A stretch of 64,000 nt of DNA from UBA7803 sp963822255 (GCA_963822255.1 CAWGGV010000008.1:1116001-1180000), one strand, 5' to 3'; positions 1-9,612 are shown, numbered from the stretch's first letter. Notes: generated by a model from the sequence alone, not told the origin. Translations and numbers: made by a program.

Positions 1-874
1 CGACCAGGCAGCACGCGGCCGTGCCGCGGATCCAGACACGGCTGCGCTTGGCCGCGGTGGACAGCAGCACCAGGAACGGGACCGCGAAGAACAGAGCGAA
101 TGCCGTCCAGCCCACCACGCGCCACGCCGGCTCCCGGCGATGCACGTACCAACCGATCTCGTCGGGCAGATTGCCGGACCACATGAGCAGGAACTGCGAG
201 AACATCATGACCAGCCAGGCCACCACGATGGCGAGCCAGAGATTGCCGAGATCCAGCCGCACCTCGGGCGACACGTTCGGCAGCAGCAGCAGGCCGGCGG
301 CGAAGCCGGCGTTGCCGAGGCCGGTGATGATCATCAGACCGAACACGTCCGAGTAGAACTTCGGCTCCAGGGACATCAGCCAGTCGGTGGCAAAGAAGCT
401 GATCGTCAGGGTCCAGACGATCAGCCCTGGGCCGTGCACGCTTCGCGGACGGCCGCCGAACACGCCGAGCAGCAGCGGCAGCGCCATCCAGCAGATGGCG
501 TAGATCATGTTGCGGGCAACGAAGAACGGCACGTTCAGATAGAGGTGCTTGTGCTGGACCACCTCCGGAAGCTGGTCGGCCGGCCGGGTCCAGGTGAAGA
601 GCTCTCCCAGGCCGAACAGCAGCGGCACGATCGCGAGCAGAAACAGCGGCATCAGCGAGGCCAGGCTGTACCACGCCGTACGGCTGCGGTCTCCCCAGGT
701 GCCGCCGGTGAGGCCGTGGGTCATCAGCACCCCGAGGGCGGCGAGCGGCGCGGCGCCCAGCACCAGGGTGGCGGCGAGCCAGCTTCGGAGGAACGCGGTC
801 CAGTCCACCAGCGCACCGGCTATGCAGCCGCCGAGACCGGCCAGCCCGAGGATGGCGATGCCACGCCCGCTCAC
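1..874 (-). CDS. actF: ActF, NrfD-like membrane subunit of alternative complex III (partial)
   Basis: Integral membrane subunit of the quinol:cytochrome c/HiPIP oxidoreductase called alternative complex III. The frame opens with GTG at 874, overlapping the stop of actE by four bases (GTGA), and runs off the left edge without a stop, so about 290 N-terminal residues are visible. They contain repeated hydrophobic segments and the typical ATDWLMSLEP stretch between helices. In this family the subunit is the second NrfD-like quinone-site protein and lies last in the act operon, as here. The missing C-terminus lies outside the window. Confidence 0.9.
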   Translation of the reverse strand, partial: MSGRGIAILGLAGLGGCIAGALVDWTAFLRSWLAATLVLGAAPLAALGVLMTHGLTGGTWGDRSRTAWYSLASLMPLFLLAIVPLLFGLGELFTWTRPADQLPEVVQHKHLYLNVPFFVARNMIYAICWMALPLLLGVFGGRPRSVHGPGLIVWTLTISFFATDWLMSLEPKFYSDVFGLMIITGLGNAGFAAGLLLLPNVSPEVRLDLGNLWLAIVVAWLVMMFSQFLLMWSGNLPDEIGWYVHRREPAWRVVGWTAFALFFAVPFLVLLSTAAKRSRVWIRGTAACCLV

Positions 875-1422
875 CGTGACGACTCCGACGCGAGCTGCGC
901 GCGCTCCTGTGACGTCAGATCGTCGACCCGCATGTGCTGGGAATTCTGCAGCGCCCGGATGTACGCGGCGATGCGCCAGCGATCCCTGGGCGGGACCCGG
1001 TCGGCGTAGGAGTACATCCGCCCGAATCCATCGGTGATGACGTCGTAGAAATGGCGCAGCGGCATGGCGCGCAGCGCAGCGCTCTGGAAGCTCGGCGGCG
1101 CCGGAAAGCCGTGGCGGACGATCATGCCCTGCCCCGTGCCCAGCCGGTCGTGGCAGGGGCTGCAATAGATGTCGAAACGCTCACGGCCGCGCTCGAGGAA
1201 CTGCCGGGTCAATGGGTACGGCAGCTTCTGCGGGGTTTCCGAGAGATCCGCGTTCATGGGCACGGTTCCGGTGGCGGGAACGCGCGCAGCCTGATCGTTC
1301 GGCCAGCCCGGCGCCTCGCTGTACGGCTCGTACTTCGGCTGGTCGGTCAGCTCCGGCTGGGTGCACGCGGTCAGCACGACACTCGCTGCCAGCATCGCCG
1401 CAACACGGCCGATCGCCCTCAC
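871..1422 (-). CDS. actE: ActE, monoheme cytochrome c lipoprotein of alternative complex III
   Basis: About 183 residues. An N-terminal hydrophobic stretch ends in a lipobox-like VLTAC, suggesting a lipid-anchored periplasmic protein. One heme c site, CSPCH, lies in the middle (near residue 90), and a methionine in the GFGRMYSY segment is a likely axial ligand. The family role is electron transfer from the Fe-S subunit of alternative complex III towards a terminal acceptor. Start chosen at GTG 1422, which overlaps the actD stop as GTGA; GTG at 1425 is an equal alternative. A much longer upstream extension of the frame only shadows actD. Confidence 0.9.
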   Translation of the reverse strand: MRAIGRVAAMLAASVVLTACTQPELTDQPKYEPYSEAPGWPNDQAARVPATGTVPMNADLSETPQKLPYPLTRQFLERGRERFDIYCSPCHDRLGTGQGMIVRHGFPAPPSFQSAALRAMPLRHFYDVITDGFGRMYSYADRVPPRDRWRIAAYIRALQNSQHMRVDDLTSQERAQLASESSR

Positions 1423-1931
1423 CACGACAGATCCTCGAGCGCCGTGGCGCCGAGCGCCACGAGCAGATCCCGCCGCGCCGCGGGGTCGCCGTCCGCGACC
1501 AATAGAAAAAAGCCATCGTTCGACGCGTCCTCGAACGCATCCCAGTCGAACGCCGGGTGGTGCGGCCGGGGCAGCCGGTTGAGCGCAAGCATGCCGAATA
1601 CTGCGCCCAGCACCGCGGCAAGTATCCCCATGTCGAAGGTGGCGATCATGAACGCCGGCCAGGAGAACAGCGGTTTGCCGCCGGTGACGAACGGGTAGCT
1701 CAATACCGCCGAATACCATTGCATGGCAAAGGTGCCGCCGGCGGCGATAATGGCGCTCACCAGGGAAATGATCGGCACCCACCGCTCCCGGAAGCCCAGC
1801 GCCGTTGCCAATTCCGGCACGGGAAACGGCGAGTAAGCCTCGAGTGAGCAATGACCGGCCTCGCGCACGCCACGCACCGCCTGCAGCAGAGCGTCGGCGT
1901 CGGCGAACCGGGCGATGGTACCGTCAGCCAC
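1419..1931 (-). CDS. actD: ActD, DUF3341 membrane subunit of alternative complex III
   Basis: 170 residues with the DUF3341 layout: a soluble N-terminal part (the first 60 residues, with the segment GHCSLEAYSPFPV), then two membrane-spanning helices, then a soluble tail rich in acidic residues. In alternative complex III this small subunit packs beside ActC and ActF; no cofactor is expected and none is seen. It overlaps actC by eight bases and actE by four, which implies translational coupling in the six-gene operon. Confidence 0.9.
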   Translation of the reverse strand: MADGTIARFADADALLQAVRGVREAGHCSLEAYSPFPVPELATALGFRERWVPIISLVSAIIAAGGTFAMQWYSAVLSYPFVTGGKPLFSWPAFMIATFDMGILAAVLGAVFGMLALNRLPRPHHPAFDWDAFEDASNDGFFLLVADGDPAARRDLLVALGATALEDLSW

Positions 1932-3279
1932 CGTGCGATCTCCCGTGCAGGAAGTCCCGCATGTCGTGCATGGACAACGGCGGGCTGACCCGCACGAACA
2001 GCATGTACAGCAACGTGAACAGCCCCAGGGTGCCGCCGTATATCGCCCAGTCCCAGGCGGTGGGCCAGATCGTTCCCCAGGCCGACGGCATGTAGTCGGC
2101 GTGGGTGGAGGTGAAGACGATCTGGAAGCGCTCGAGCCACATGCCGATGTCGCCGAGTAGTGCCAGGGTCAAGAGCAACGCCGGCGTCCGGCGCACCCGC
2201 CGCGACCACAGCGCCTGGGCGACGCCCACGTTCAGCACCAGCATGGTCCACCACACCGGCGCGTACGGCCCGGTGGCCCGGTCGATGTACACGTAGCGGT
2301 AGTAGTCTTCCCCCGAGTACCAGGCATTGAACATTTCCTGGATGTACGAGTAATCCACCACCAGCACGAACGCCAGCATCAGGCAGCCGAGGTAATCCAG
2401 ATGCCGCACCGTGATCAGGTCGCGCAGGCCGAACATGCTGCGCATGACGATCGACAGAATCGCCACCGTGCAGAAACCGGAGTACAGCGCGCCGCAGACG
2501 AAATAAGGTGGAAAGATGGTGAAGTGGTAGCCCGGAACGATGGACACCGAAAGATCCATGGAAATGGTGCCCGTCACCGCCACCACGATCGGCACCGCCG
2601 CGGCGGAGAGAATCGTGTTGGCGCGCTGATAGCGACGCCAATGCACGGCAGAGTTACGCCATCCCAACGCGAGAACCCCATAGAACAGCCGCCGCGCCTC
2701 CCCCTTTGCCTGATCCCTCAGGGTGGCGAAGTCCGGCAGCATGCTCACGTATAGGAAGCACATGGTGAACAGCACGTACATGGAGATTGAGAAGAAGTCC
2801 CACACCAGCGGGCTCCGCCACTGGGGCCACAGCTCCTGGCTGTTGGGATACGGCAGCAGGTAGTACATGAACCAGGGCCTGCCCAGGTGCATGATCGGAT
2901 ACAGCCCGGCGCAAACGATGGCGAACATGGCCATCCCTTCGGCGAGCCGGTTGATGGAAGCTCGCCATGGCTGCCGGGTGATGAGCAGCACCCCCGAGAT
3001 CAAGGTGCCGGCGTGGGCGATGCCGATCCACCAGATGGTGTTGACGATCGGGAAGCCCCAGGCGACGGGAATGTTGATGCCGAAGATGCCGACCCCGATG
3101 TACAGCAGATAGCTGAACGAGCCGAGAAACACCAGGGTCAGGAACGCGCTGATGTAGAACGCGAGCCACCAGGAGCGCGGAGCGTTGCGCTCGAGGACGA
3201 TGCTGCTCATGTGCCTGGTCAGCTCCCGGTAGCCGAGACCCGGCGGCGCCAGCGGCTCGGACTGCCCCGGGCCGCTCAC
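1924..3279 (-). CDS. actC: ActC, NrfD/PsrC-like quinol-binding membrane subunit
   Basis: 451 residues with eight to ten hydrophobic helices of the NrfD/PsrC polysulfide reductase type; the second helix carries the typical NTIWWIGIAHAGT sequence. In alternative complex III this subunit oxidises quinol at the periplasmic side and passes electrons to the Fe-S protein ActB. Length is normal for the family. It overlaps actB by four bases. Position third in the operon agrees with the usual actABCDEF order. Confidence 0.93.
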   Translation of the reverse strand: MSGPGQSEPLAPPGLGYRELTRHMSSIVLERNAPRSWWLAFYISAFLTLVFLGSFSYLLYIGVGIFGINIPVAWGFPIVNTIWWIGIAHAGTLISGVLLITRQPWRASINRLAEGMAMFAIVCAGLYPIMHLGRPWFMYYLLPYPNSQELWPQWRSPLVWDFFSISMYVLFTMCFLYVSMLPDFATLRDQAKGEARRLFYGVLALGWRNSAVHWRRYQRANTILSAAAVPIVVAVTGTISMDLSVSIVPGYHFTIFPPYFVCGALYSGFCTVAILSIVMRSMFGLRDLITVRHLDYLGCLMLAFVLVVDYSYIQEMFNAWYSGEDYYRYVYIDRATGPYAPVWWTMLVLNVGVAQALWSRRVRRTPALLLTLALLGDIGMWLERFQIVFTSTHADYMPSAWGTIWPTAWDWAIYGGTLGLFTLLYMLFVRVSPPLSMHDMRDFLHGRSHGG

Positions 3280-6254
3280 GGCTTGTCCTCCTCGCGCAGC
3301 TCCGGATTCGGGTTCCGCACCGCCGCCAGGTACGTGGTGCGGGGCCGGGTGTTCAGCTCGCCGAGCATCTCGTAGTCAAGCGGGTGCGCTTTGCGCTTCG
3401 ACACCTCGCTGTCTTCACTCGAAATGTCGCCGAACACGATGGCTTCGGTGGGGCACGCCTGCTGGCAGGCGGTCTTGATGCGCCCGTCCGGGATCGGCTG
3501 ATCGTCGACGTGGGATTCGATCAGGGCAGACTGGATGCGCTGCACGCAGTAGGTGCACTTCTCCATGACGCCGCGGGTGCGCACGGTCACGTCCGGATTC
3601 TGCACCGCCTCGACGGCCGGATACCTCGCCGATGCGTCAGTGTAGTTGAACCAGTTGAACCGCCGCACCTTGTAGGGGCAGTTCTGCGAGCAGTAGCGGG
3701 TGCCGATACAGCGCTGATAGAGCATCTCGTTCAGGCCCGCCGCGGAGTGCTGGGTCGCCTCCACCGGACAGACATACTCGCAGGGCGCGTTCTCGCATTG
3801 CATGCAGGGCACCGGCTGAAACGCCAGGCCCGGGCCTTCCACCGGCCCTTCGAAGTAACGGTCCACGCGCAGCCATTGCATGATGTGGCCCCGCCGCACC
3901 TCCTCGGGCCCGACGATGGGGATGTTGTTCTCTGCCTGGCACGCGGTGATGCAGGCATTGCAACCGGTGCACGCCGACAGGTCGATGGACATCCCCCAGG
4001 CGTGCTCCGCCTGCCGGGGCGCGGGCCACGGCTCCGGGTACAGAGACTGGTCGGGGCCGGAGTGCTTGGCGAAGTCCGGGTTGCGGCTGTATTCGTCCAC
4101 GGTCGCGGTGCGGATCAGGTCACGCCCCTCGATGGCGTGGTGGTTCTGCGTGGTGGGCAGTCCGCGCCAGGCACCGATGGCGGTGATCGTCACCGGCGCC
4201 ATCCACGGCGAGGTGGACGTCTGCAGGCGGTACGCGTTGGCCCCGCTGCCGTCGGCGACCCGTCCCGCGGCCCACCGGCCGTAGCCGAGATTCACCGACA
4301 CCGCGTCGTCCGGCTGCCCGGGCAGGATGTACACCGGCAGCTCGATGCTGCGATCGCGGCTGGTCACCCGCACCTGATCGCCGTTGTCGAGCTCGCGCTC
4401 CCGCGCCAGCTTCGGCGACACCAGCAGCGCGTTCTCCCAGGTGAGCTTGGTGAGCGGACGCGGCAGCTCCTGCAGCCAGCCGTTGTTGGCATAGCGGCCG
4501 TCCCAGATCGCCGGGTCGGGCACGAACTGCAGCGCCAGCCCCTGTCCGTCACCGCCGCTCGCCGGCTCGGGCAGATTCGCCTGCCAACCGGATGCGACGT
4601 CGGCGGCCACCGGATCACCAGCCGTTCCCTCCACCATCCCCGAGCGCAGGCTGCTGCGCCAGAAGTCCTCGAAGCCCTGGCCGTCGTGGTGCTGCCGCCA
4701 ATGGCTCCTCAACAGCTCCCGTGGGTCGCCTTCGCGACCATCGCTGATCATCGACAGCATCTGCAGTACGGTACGGCCGTCGTACAGCGGCACGATCAGG
4801 GGCTGGATCAGGCTGACGGTTCCGTCATAGGCGCGCGCGTCCGCCCAGGCCTCCAGGGCATGGGTCGCCGGCACGTGCCATTGGCAGCGCGCGCCGGTCT
4901 CGTCGTAGTACTCGCCCCAGTGCAGCCGCCACGGCACGTTCTGCATCAGTGCGGGAAAATCCAGGTCGGCCGGCGCCGTATACGCCGGGTTGGCATCCAG
5001 CACGATGAGCTCGTCCACCTCGCCGCCCCTCATGGCGTCGATCAAGGCATCGAGACCCCAGGCCCGATGACTGGCCGCCACCGGTTCGATCCAGTCCATG
5101 GTGCGACCCGGAGCGTTCAGCGCATGGTTCATGGCGTGCGCGATGGCGTGCACCGCCGGCGGCTGGCGGTCGCCCGGCACCACCAGGGCGGCGCCGGAGT
5201 GGCGCTGCAGATCTGCCGCGACGGTCCGCACCCACTGCTCGGACACTGCCGCCGCCGCCGGTGCGGCGACATCCAGGTCGAGGGCACGGGCCAGCTGCCG
5301 CGCCAGGGCCTCGATCTGATCGAAGCGGCGCCGCACCACGTGGTCGGCCACGGCCCCGGCGTTGCCGGGCGTGGACTCGGCCGTGTACAGCCGCGCGAGA
5401 TCGGTTTCCACCTCGAGCGGGCGGCGCTGGCTCATGAAGTCGTGGGAGTAACGCACGAAACCCGGCAACTCGGTAAGGAAGTCCGCGTCCAGCGACACCA
5501 CCACACGAGCCTTCGCGAAGTGATAGATCGGCTCCAGCGACCGGCCCAGCAGCCAGCTCGCACCGGTGTACACCGAGCGCCGGTCTAGCGGCTCGAAGGC
5601 GTGCCAGCGGGCCTGCGGCCAGCGTTCCAGCATCGTCAGGATCCGCTGCGATTGACTCGGCGAGGTAACCGTGGCGGTGAGCAGCCGCAGCCCTTCGCCG
5701 CCGTTCCGGTCCCAGCGCTTCCGGCGCTGCGCCAGATCGCGCATGAGCTCCTGGACGCCGGCTACCCGGGCACCATGGCGGACCGCCTGGGAGCGGTCGG
5801 GGTCGTACAACGACAGCACCGAAGCCTGCGAAGCGCTGTCGCTGGCGCCCAGGTTCGCCGGATGCGCCGGCAACCCTTCCACCTTGGTGGGCCGGCCCTC
5901 GTGGCTCTCCGCCATCAGCCCGTGCGCGTATCCGGCGACGACGCTGGCGGTGGCGTAGTAGACGGGATTGCCCGGAACCACCTCCTCGGGCGGCATGACG
6001 TAGGGCACCAGGTGTTCCTGGGGCTGCTTCTGGCACGCCGCGAGCCCGCCGAGCGCCATGCTGGCCGCCATCAGCCGCAAGGTGTCGCGCCGGCTGACCG
6101 ACGACCGCCACACCGGCTCCAGCCGCGGAAACTCCTCGCCCAGGAAGACCTCGAACTCGGGGCTGCGCGACAGCTCCTCGAGGCTGCGCCAGTAGCGAGG
6201 CCCCCGCTCCCGGGCAAGCAGCCCGCGCCAGCGCTCCGTTACCTCAGACTTCAT
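3276..6254 (-). CDS. actB: ActB, Tat-exported molybdopterin-like/Fe-S subunit of alternative complex III
   Basis: 992 residues. The family is a fusion of a molybdopterin oxidoreductase-like half that lacks the cofactor with an NrfC-like ferredoxin half. An internal twin-arginine signal, SRRDTLRLMAAS, lies at residues 54-65 and is followed by ACQKQ. The C-terminal third has four cysteine groups: CTGCNACITAC near 760, CMQCENAPCEYVC near 815, CIGTRYCSQNC near 855, and CTYC plus CQQAC near 900-930, fitting the three [4Fe-4S] plus one [3Fe-4S] arrangement known for ActB. It lies three bases from actA and overlaps actC by four. The opposite strand shows a long open frame in this GC-rich gene, which is a shadow. 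Confidence 0.95.
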   Translation of the reverse strand: MKSEVTERWRGLLARERGPRYWRSLEELSRSPEFEVFLGEEFPRLEPVWRSSVSRRDTLRLMAASMALGGLAACQKQPQEHLVPYVMPPEEVVPGNPVYYATASVVAGYAHGLMAESHEGRPTKVEGLPAHPANLGASDSASQASVLSLYDPDRSQAVRHGARVAGVQELMRDLAQRRKRWDRNGGEGLRLLTATVTSPSQSQRILTMLERWPQARWHAFEPLDRRSVYTGASWLLGRSLEPIYHFAKARVVVSLDADFLTELPGFVRYSHDFMSQRRPLEVETDLARLYTAESTPGNAGAVADHVVRRRFDQIEALARQLARALDLDVAAPAAAAVSEQWVRTVAADLQRHSGAALVVPGDRQPPAVHAIAHAMNHALNAPGRTMDWIEPVAASHRAWGLDALIDAMRGGEVDELIVLDANPAYTAPADLDFPALMQNVPWRLHWGEYYDETGARCQWHVPATHALEAWADARAYDGTVSLIQPLIVPLYDGRTVLQMLSMISDGREGDPRELLRSHWRQHHDGQGFEDFWRSSLRSGMVEGTAGDPVAADVASGWQANLPEPASGGDGQGLALQFVPDPAIWDGRYANNGWLQELPRPLTKLTWENALLVSPKLARERELDNGDQVRVTSRDRSIELPVYILPGQPDDAVSVNLGYGRWAAGRVADGSGANAYRLQTSTSPWMAPVTITAIGAWRGLPTTQNHHAIEGRDLIRTATVDEYSRNPDFAKHSGPDQSLYPEPWPAPRQAEHAWGMSIDLSACTGCNACITACQAENNIPIVGPEEVRRGHIMQWLRVDRYFEGPVEGPGLAFQPVPCMQCENAPCEYVCPVEATQHSAAGLNEMLYQRCIGTRYCSQNCPYKVRRFNWFNYTDASARYPAVEAVQNPDVTVRTRGVMEKCTYCVQRIQSALIESHVDDQPIPDGRIKTACQQACPTEAIVFGDISSEDSEVSKRKAHPLDYEMLGELNTRPRTTYLAAVRNPNPELREEDKP

Positions 6255-6257
6255 GGT

Positions 6258-6908
6258 TCATCGGTGGCACGTGTAGCACTCCGTCATGGTGTCGGGATGG
6301 ATCTGGTAGCGTTTCATGAGCTCACCACCGGTCGGCTTCACCGCGTTGTGGTATCCCATGGCGGTGATCTTGCTCTCGGGGCGCAGGTTCGGAGCCGGAT
6401 TGCGGTGACAACCCAGGCACCATTGCATGGTCAATGGGGTCTCCTGCTTCATCAGCGGCAGACGGTCGACGCGGCCATGACAGGACTCGCAGCCCACCCC
6501 GTTGTTCACGTGAACCTCGTGATTGAAGTAGACGAAGTCGGCAAGATCGTAGACGCGGTTCCAGTGCATGGGGACATCGCTCCTCTGACTGTGCCGTTCC
6601 GGAGCCAGCATCGGCGCATCAGTCCAGATCTGCGAATGACAGGTCATGCACGTATGGGTGGACGGAATGCCTGCCGAGGACGATACCTCCACCGTGTCAT
6701 GACAATAGCGGCAGTCGATGCCCAGCTCTCCCGCGTGATGCTGATGGCTGAACGGCACGGGCTGCTCGGGCGTATCGTGCTCCGCGGTCGCGTACCGCGA
6801 CGACGCCACGGCCACCACGATGCCGAAGATCGCGATCACCGCAAACAAGCCGCCGGACAAAAGCACGACGGCCAGTGCGTTCGCCCGGGGTTTGAAAAGC
6901 TGCGCCAT
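6258..6908 (-). CDS. actA: ActA, pentaheme cytochrome c subunit of alternative complex III
   Basis: 216 residues. One N-terminal transmembrane anchor (about residues 12-35) precedes a periplasmic domain with exactly five heme c motifs: CRYCH, CMTCH, CESCH, CLGCH and CYTCH, the last four residues from the stop. This is the ActA signature. The start MAQLFKPRAN matches the usual N-terminus of the family; a longer reading from 6956 (MTSESARW) is possible but has a weaker ribosome site. First gene of the act operon, so its promoter should lie in the 300 bases towards 7221. Confidence 0.92.
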   Translation of the reverse strand: MAQLFKPRANALAVVLLSGGLFAVIAIFGIVVAVASSRYATAEHDTPEQPVPFSHQHHAGELGIDCRYCHDTVEVSSSAGIPSTHTCMTCHSQIWTDAPMLAPERHSQRSDVPMHWNRVYDLADFVYFNHEVHVNNGVGCESCHGRVDRLPLMKQETPLTMQWCLGCHRNPAPNLRPESKITAMGYHNAVKPTGGELMKRYQIHPDTMTECYTCHR

Positions 6909-7221
6909 TCCATGCGCCCCTGCCGGTTCGAGCCATCGCGCCGATTCGCTTGTCATGGCTCTGCGGCGTGCGAATATGCAAACCACATGCCGAGCGTTCC
7001 GACACCCGGCTTGTGCTGCATCATGAACCGTCGAATGCGTAGCAGAGTCGTGGCTCGCGGCGGGATGCCCGTAATTCTTACCCCAATAGGCCTTCAGACC
7101 TGCCGAGGCGCCGGCGCTGGCGCCGCTGTCGGCTTCCCGTGGAGTCGTGGAATGGACGTTGCATCGCTGGATCTGGCGTATAAGCGCCGGAACGGGATCC
7201 CATCAGGAAGAGCACGCCTCC

Positions 7222-7671
7222 ATGAGTCACAAACCCACAGCTCTAGCTGCGGCGATCGCCGTGGCCATTGTCGCCCCGCCCGCCCTGGCCCGGGCCTACC
7301 ACAGCCAGTCGCTCGACGACCTCATCGCCCGGTGCAGCACGGTGAACACGGCAACGCTTCCGCAAGCGTCCTTGAGCCGCTACGGCATCGACGGCAACTC
7401 GAACACCGGCCTGCTCTCGTGTGTCGTGCAGAAGCATGCTCCCGGGCAGGAGCCCGAAAACGTGCCGGCCCGCGTCAGCGCCGAGTACCACACCACGGGT
7501 CAACCGCCGGAAGCCGTGGACATCCGAGAGAGCCGGGGGGACGGACGTTTCATCACCTACCTCGGCACCTATACGCTGCGCACCGACGGTCCCCTGGTGT
7601 TTCGCGTCCGGATCGCCGCGGGCGGCGAGACCGTCGAGATGAACTTCGACGATCAGACGCCGAGCATCTAA
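7222..7671 (+). CDS. DUF4426-like periplasmic protein
   Basis: 149 residues. Signal peptide of about 24 residues ending ALARA. The mature part matches the DUF4426 pattern as I recall it: YGIDGNSNTGLLSCVVQK early, a GQPPEAVDIRE turn, then ITYLGTYTLRTDGPLVFRVRI before the end. The family is small, secreted and of unknown function in Pseudomonas relatives. The start at 7222 is favoured by AGGAAG twelve bases upstream; an in-frame start at 7147 would bury the signal peptide. The gene is convergent with the CYTH gene and the two stops overlap by four bases. Confidence 0.6.
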   Translation: MSHKPTALAAAIAVAIVAPPALARAYHSQSLDDLIARCSTVNTATLPQASLSRYGIDGNSNTGLLSCVVQKHAPGQEPENVPARVSAEYHTTGQPPEAVDIRESRGDGRFITYLGTYTLRTDGPLVFRVRIAAGGETVEMNFDDQTPSI

Positions 7672-8138
7672 GCGCCCCAGCACCGGTACGGGTGCCGGGC
7701 AAGACTGGCGTTGTAGTAGCGGGGATCGCCGGAAACTTCCTGGCCGATCCAGTCCGGCAGCGGCGGCTCGTCGGCGACGTTGTCGAGCTCGACTTCGGCC
7801 ACCACCAGGCCTTCGTTGACGCCCGAGAAGACGTCGAGCTCCCAGGTGACGCCGCCGTGATCGATCCGGTACCGCACCTTCTCGACGGGGCTGCCTACCG
7901 ACAGGGCTTCGAGCATCCGCCGTGCATCCTCCGCGGGCACCGGGTATTCGAATTCGAGCCTCGCGTTGTTGCGCGTCGGCCCCTTCACCGTGAGCACGGC
8001 GCCCTCACCGGTGATGCGGACGCGCACGGAGCCTCCTTCGTCGGCGCGCAAGTACCCCTGGACCATGGGCTGTCCTTCCAGCGCGGAAAGATCCGGTAGT
8101 CGCTTCACCAGAAATTTGCGTTCGATCTCCGTGCTCAT
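7668..8138 (-). CDS. CYTH domain protein (triphosphatase/adenylate cyclase superfamily)
   Basis: 156 residues, a complete CYTH domain. The N-terminal EIERKFLV motif is diagnostic, followed by basic strands VRVRIT and LTVKGP, then FEYPVP and WELDVFSG, then VAEVELD near residue 120. In this family the Glu and Lys/Arg residues line a tunnel that binds triphosphates and metal; many stand-alone bacterial members hydrolyse tripolyphosphate. Start at 8138 has GGGAG at a good distance. A longer reading to 8276 has no CYTH features and overlaps the cls gene. Confidence 0.9.
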   Translation of the reverse strand: MSTEIERKFLVKRLPDLSALEGQPMVQGYLRADEGGSVRVRITGEGAVLTVKGPTRNNARLEFEYPVPAEDARRMLEALSVGSPVEKVRYRIDHGGVTWELDVFSGVNEGLVVAEVELDNVADEPPLPDWIGQEVSGDPRYYNASLARHPYRCWGA

Positions 8139-8199
8139 GGCCAGGCTCCCTCGAGTCTCAATCGCGCGTGGCTCTTTCACAGGCTCACAGGCCCGCGCT

Positions 8200-9612
8200 T
8201 CACAGGTAAGGGGAAAACAACCATGCAAGACCGTCCAGCAGCCGGCCAGGCAGGCGTCGCCCGTCGACGGCGGCAAGGCTCAGCTCCTCCGCCCCCCGCC
8301 TCGCCGTCTCGTAGTGCTCGTGCAACGTGGCCAGCAGAGCGGTGTCGTACACTTCCACCGCGAGCTCGAAGTTGAGCCTGAGACTCCGCGGATCCAGGTT
8401 CGCCGAGCCGATCTGCGCATAGCCGTCGTCCACCAGAAACAACTTACTGTGCACGAACGGTGCCGGCTGGTAATAGATGCGAACCCCCCGCTGCAGCAAC
8501 TCCCACAACAGATGGCGGGTGGCTCGCTGCATGAAGAACAGGTTGTTCTGCCCGGGCAGCAGAATCGACACGTCGACGCCCCGCAGCGCTGCCGCCTGAA
8601 GCGCGCCCAGAAGCTCCCGCGGCGGAATGAAATACGGCGTCATGATGGCCACCTGCCGGCGCGCAACGCCGATGGCGCCTACCAGCAGCAGCAGCAGCCG
8701 GTCCAGCTCTTCGTCGGGCCCGTCGGCGACGGCCCTGCACAGGGATTCGCCGCACGGCTCCGGCTCCGGAAGCCAGATCGCATCCAGGCCGCCGGCAAAC
8801 GCCCAATCCGCGTGAAAGATGGCCGCCAGATCCGCCAACACCGGTCCGCGGATGCGGAAGTGCGTATCGACCACGCGCCTCGGGTTCTCCTGGCGGTCGG
8901 CCAGGTGCCGATCGGAGATGTTCATGCCGCCGGTGAAGGCGGCCCGGTCGTCCACCACCAGCACCTTGCGGTGATTGCGCAGGTTCATCATGAAGCTCGG
9001 CGGCAGCAGCCGCGGCGGCAGAAACCGGCGCGCCTGGACGCCGCGCCTGGCGAGCATTCGTCGGGCGCGCGGCAACGTGTACAGTTCCCCCACGCCGTCG
9101 AGCAATACCCGGACGTCGACCCCCCGGCCTACCGCTCGCCCGAGCGCCTCGGCAAAGGCATGGCCGGTCTCGTCGGTGTCGAATATGTAGGTGCTGAGCA
9201 GCACGTGGGCACTCGCCTCGTCGATGGCGGACAGCATGGCGGGATAGGCTGCCTCGCCACAGTGCAGCACCTCGACGGCGTTGCCGCCGCGCAGCTTGCC
9301 CCCGCAGAGCGCCTCCCCCAGCACGGCCAGGGGCAGCAGCGGGACTGTCGGCTCCGCCGCGAGCCGCGCGCTCCGGATCTCCAGCGGCCCGTGGTCACGC
9401 AGCCGTTGCGCCCGGCGGCGGGTGCGATTGATGCCGAAGAAGAAGTAGAGGGCGGCGCCCGCGACAGGGAACATCAGGCACACGCCGATCCAGCCGAAAG
9501 CCGCCCGAGGCCGGCGCTTGTTGAGCAGGGCGTGAGCGCTGGCCGCGACGCCGGGCGCGACAGCGAAAACCGCCAGGGCCAGGGCGGCGATGCCGCTATC
9601 GGACCAGGTCAT
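8200..9612 (-). CDS. cls: Cardiolipin synthase (ClsA-type phospholipase D family)
   Basis: 470 residues. Two N-terminal transmembrane helices are followed by two HKD phospholipase D motifs: HRKVLVVDDRAAFTGGMNI near residue 215 and HSKLFLVDDGYAQIGSANLD near residue 388. The enzyme joins two phosphatidylglycerol molecules into cardiolipin and glycerol at the inner membrane. Both catalytic His-Lys-Asp sets are intact and length is normal. It lies 61 bases upstream of the CYTH gene on the same strand, so the two may be co-transcribed. Confidence 0.95.
   Translation of the reverse strand: MTWSDSGIAALALAVFAVAPGVAASAHALLNKRRPRAAFGWIGVCLMFPVAGAALYFFFGINRTRRRAQRLRDHGPLEIRSARLAAEPTVPLLPLAVLGEALCGGKLRGGNAVEVLHCGEAAYPAMLSAIDEASAHVLLSTYIFDTDETGHAFAEALGRAVGRGVDVRVLLDGVGELYTLPRARRMLARRGVQARRFLPPRLLPPSFMMNLRNHRKVLVVDDRAAFTGGMNISDRHLADRQENPRRVVDTHFRIRGPVLADLAAIFHADWAFAGGLDAIWLPEPEPCGESLCRAVADGPDEELDRLLLLLVGAIGVARRQVAIMTPYFIPPRELLGALQAAALRGVDVSILLPGQNNLFFMQRATRHLLWELLQRGVRIYYQPAPFVHSKLFLVDDGYAQIGSANLDPRSLRLNFELAVEVYDTALLATLHEHYETARRGAEELSLAAVDGRRLPGRLLDGLAWLFSPYL

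Noticed and set aside
140..1009. Plus-strand open frame of 289 codons at the left edge
   Set aside because: His/Gln/Arg-rich shadow of actF, which is read on the minus strand and has membrane helices and family motifs.
3384..5588. Long open frame (734 codons) on the plus strand opposite actB
   Set aside because: Arg/Gly/His-rich composition with no domain; it is the antisense shadow of a GC-rich gene whose protein motifs are unmistakable.
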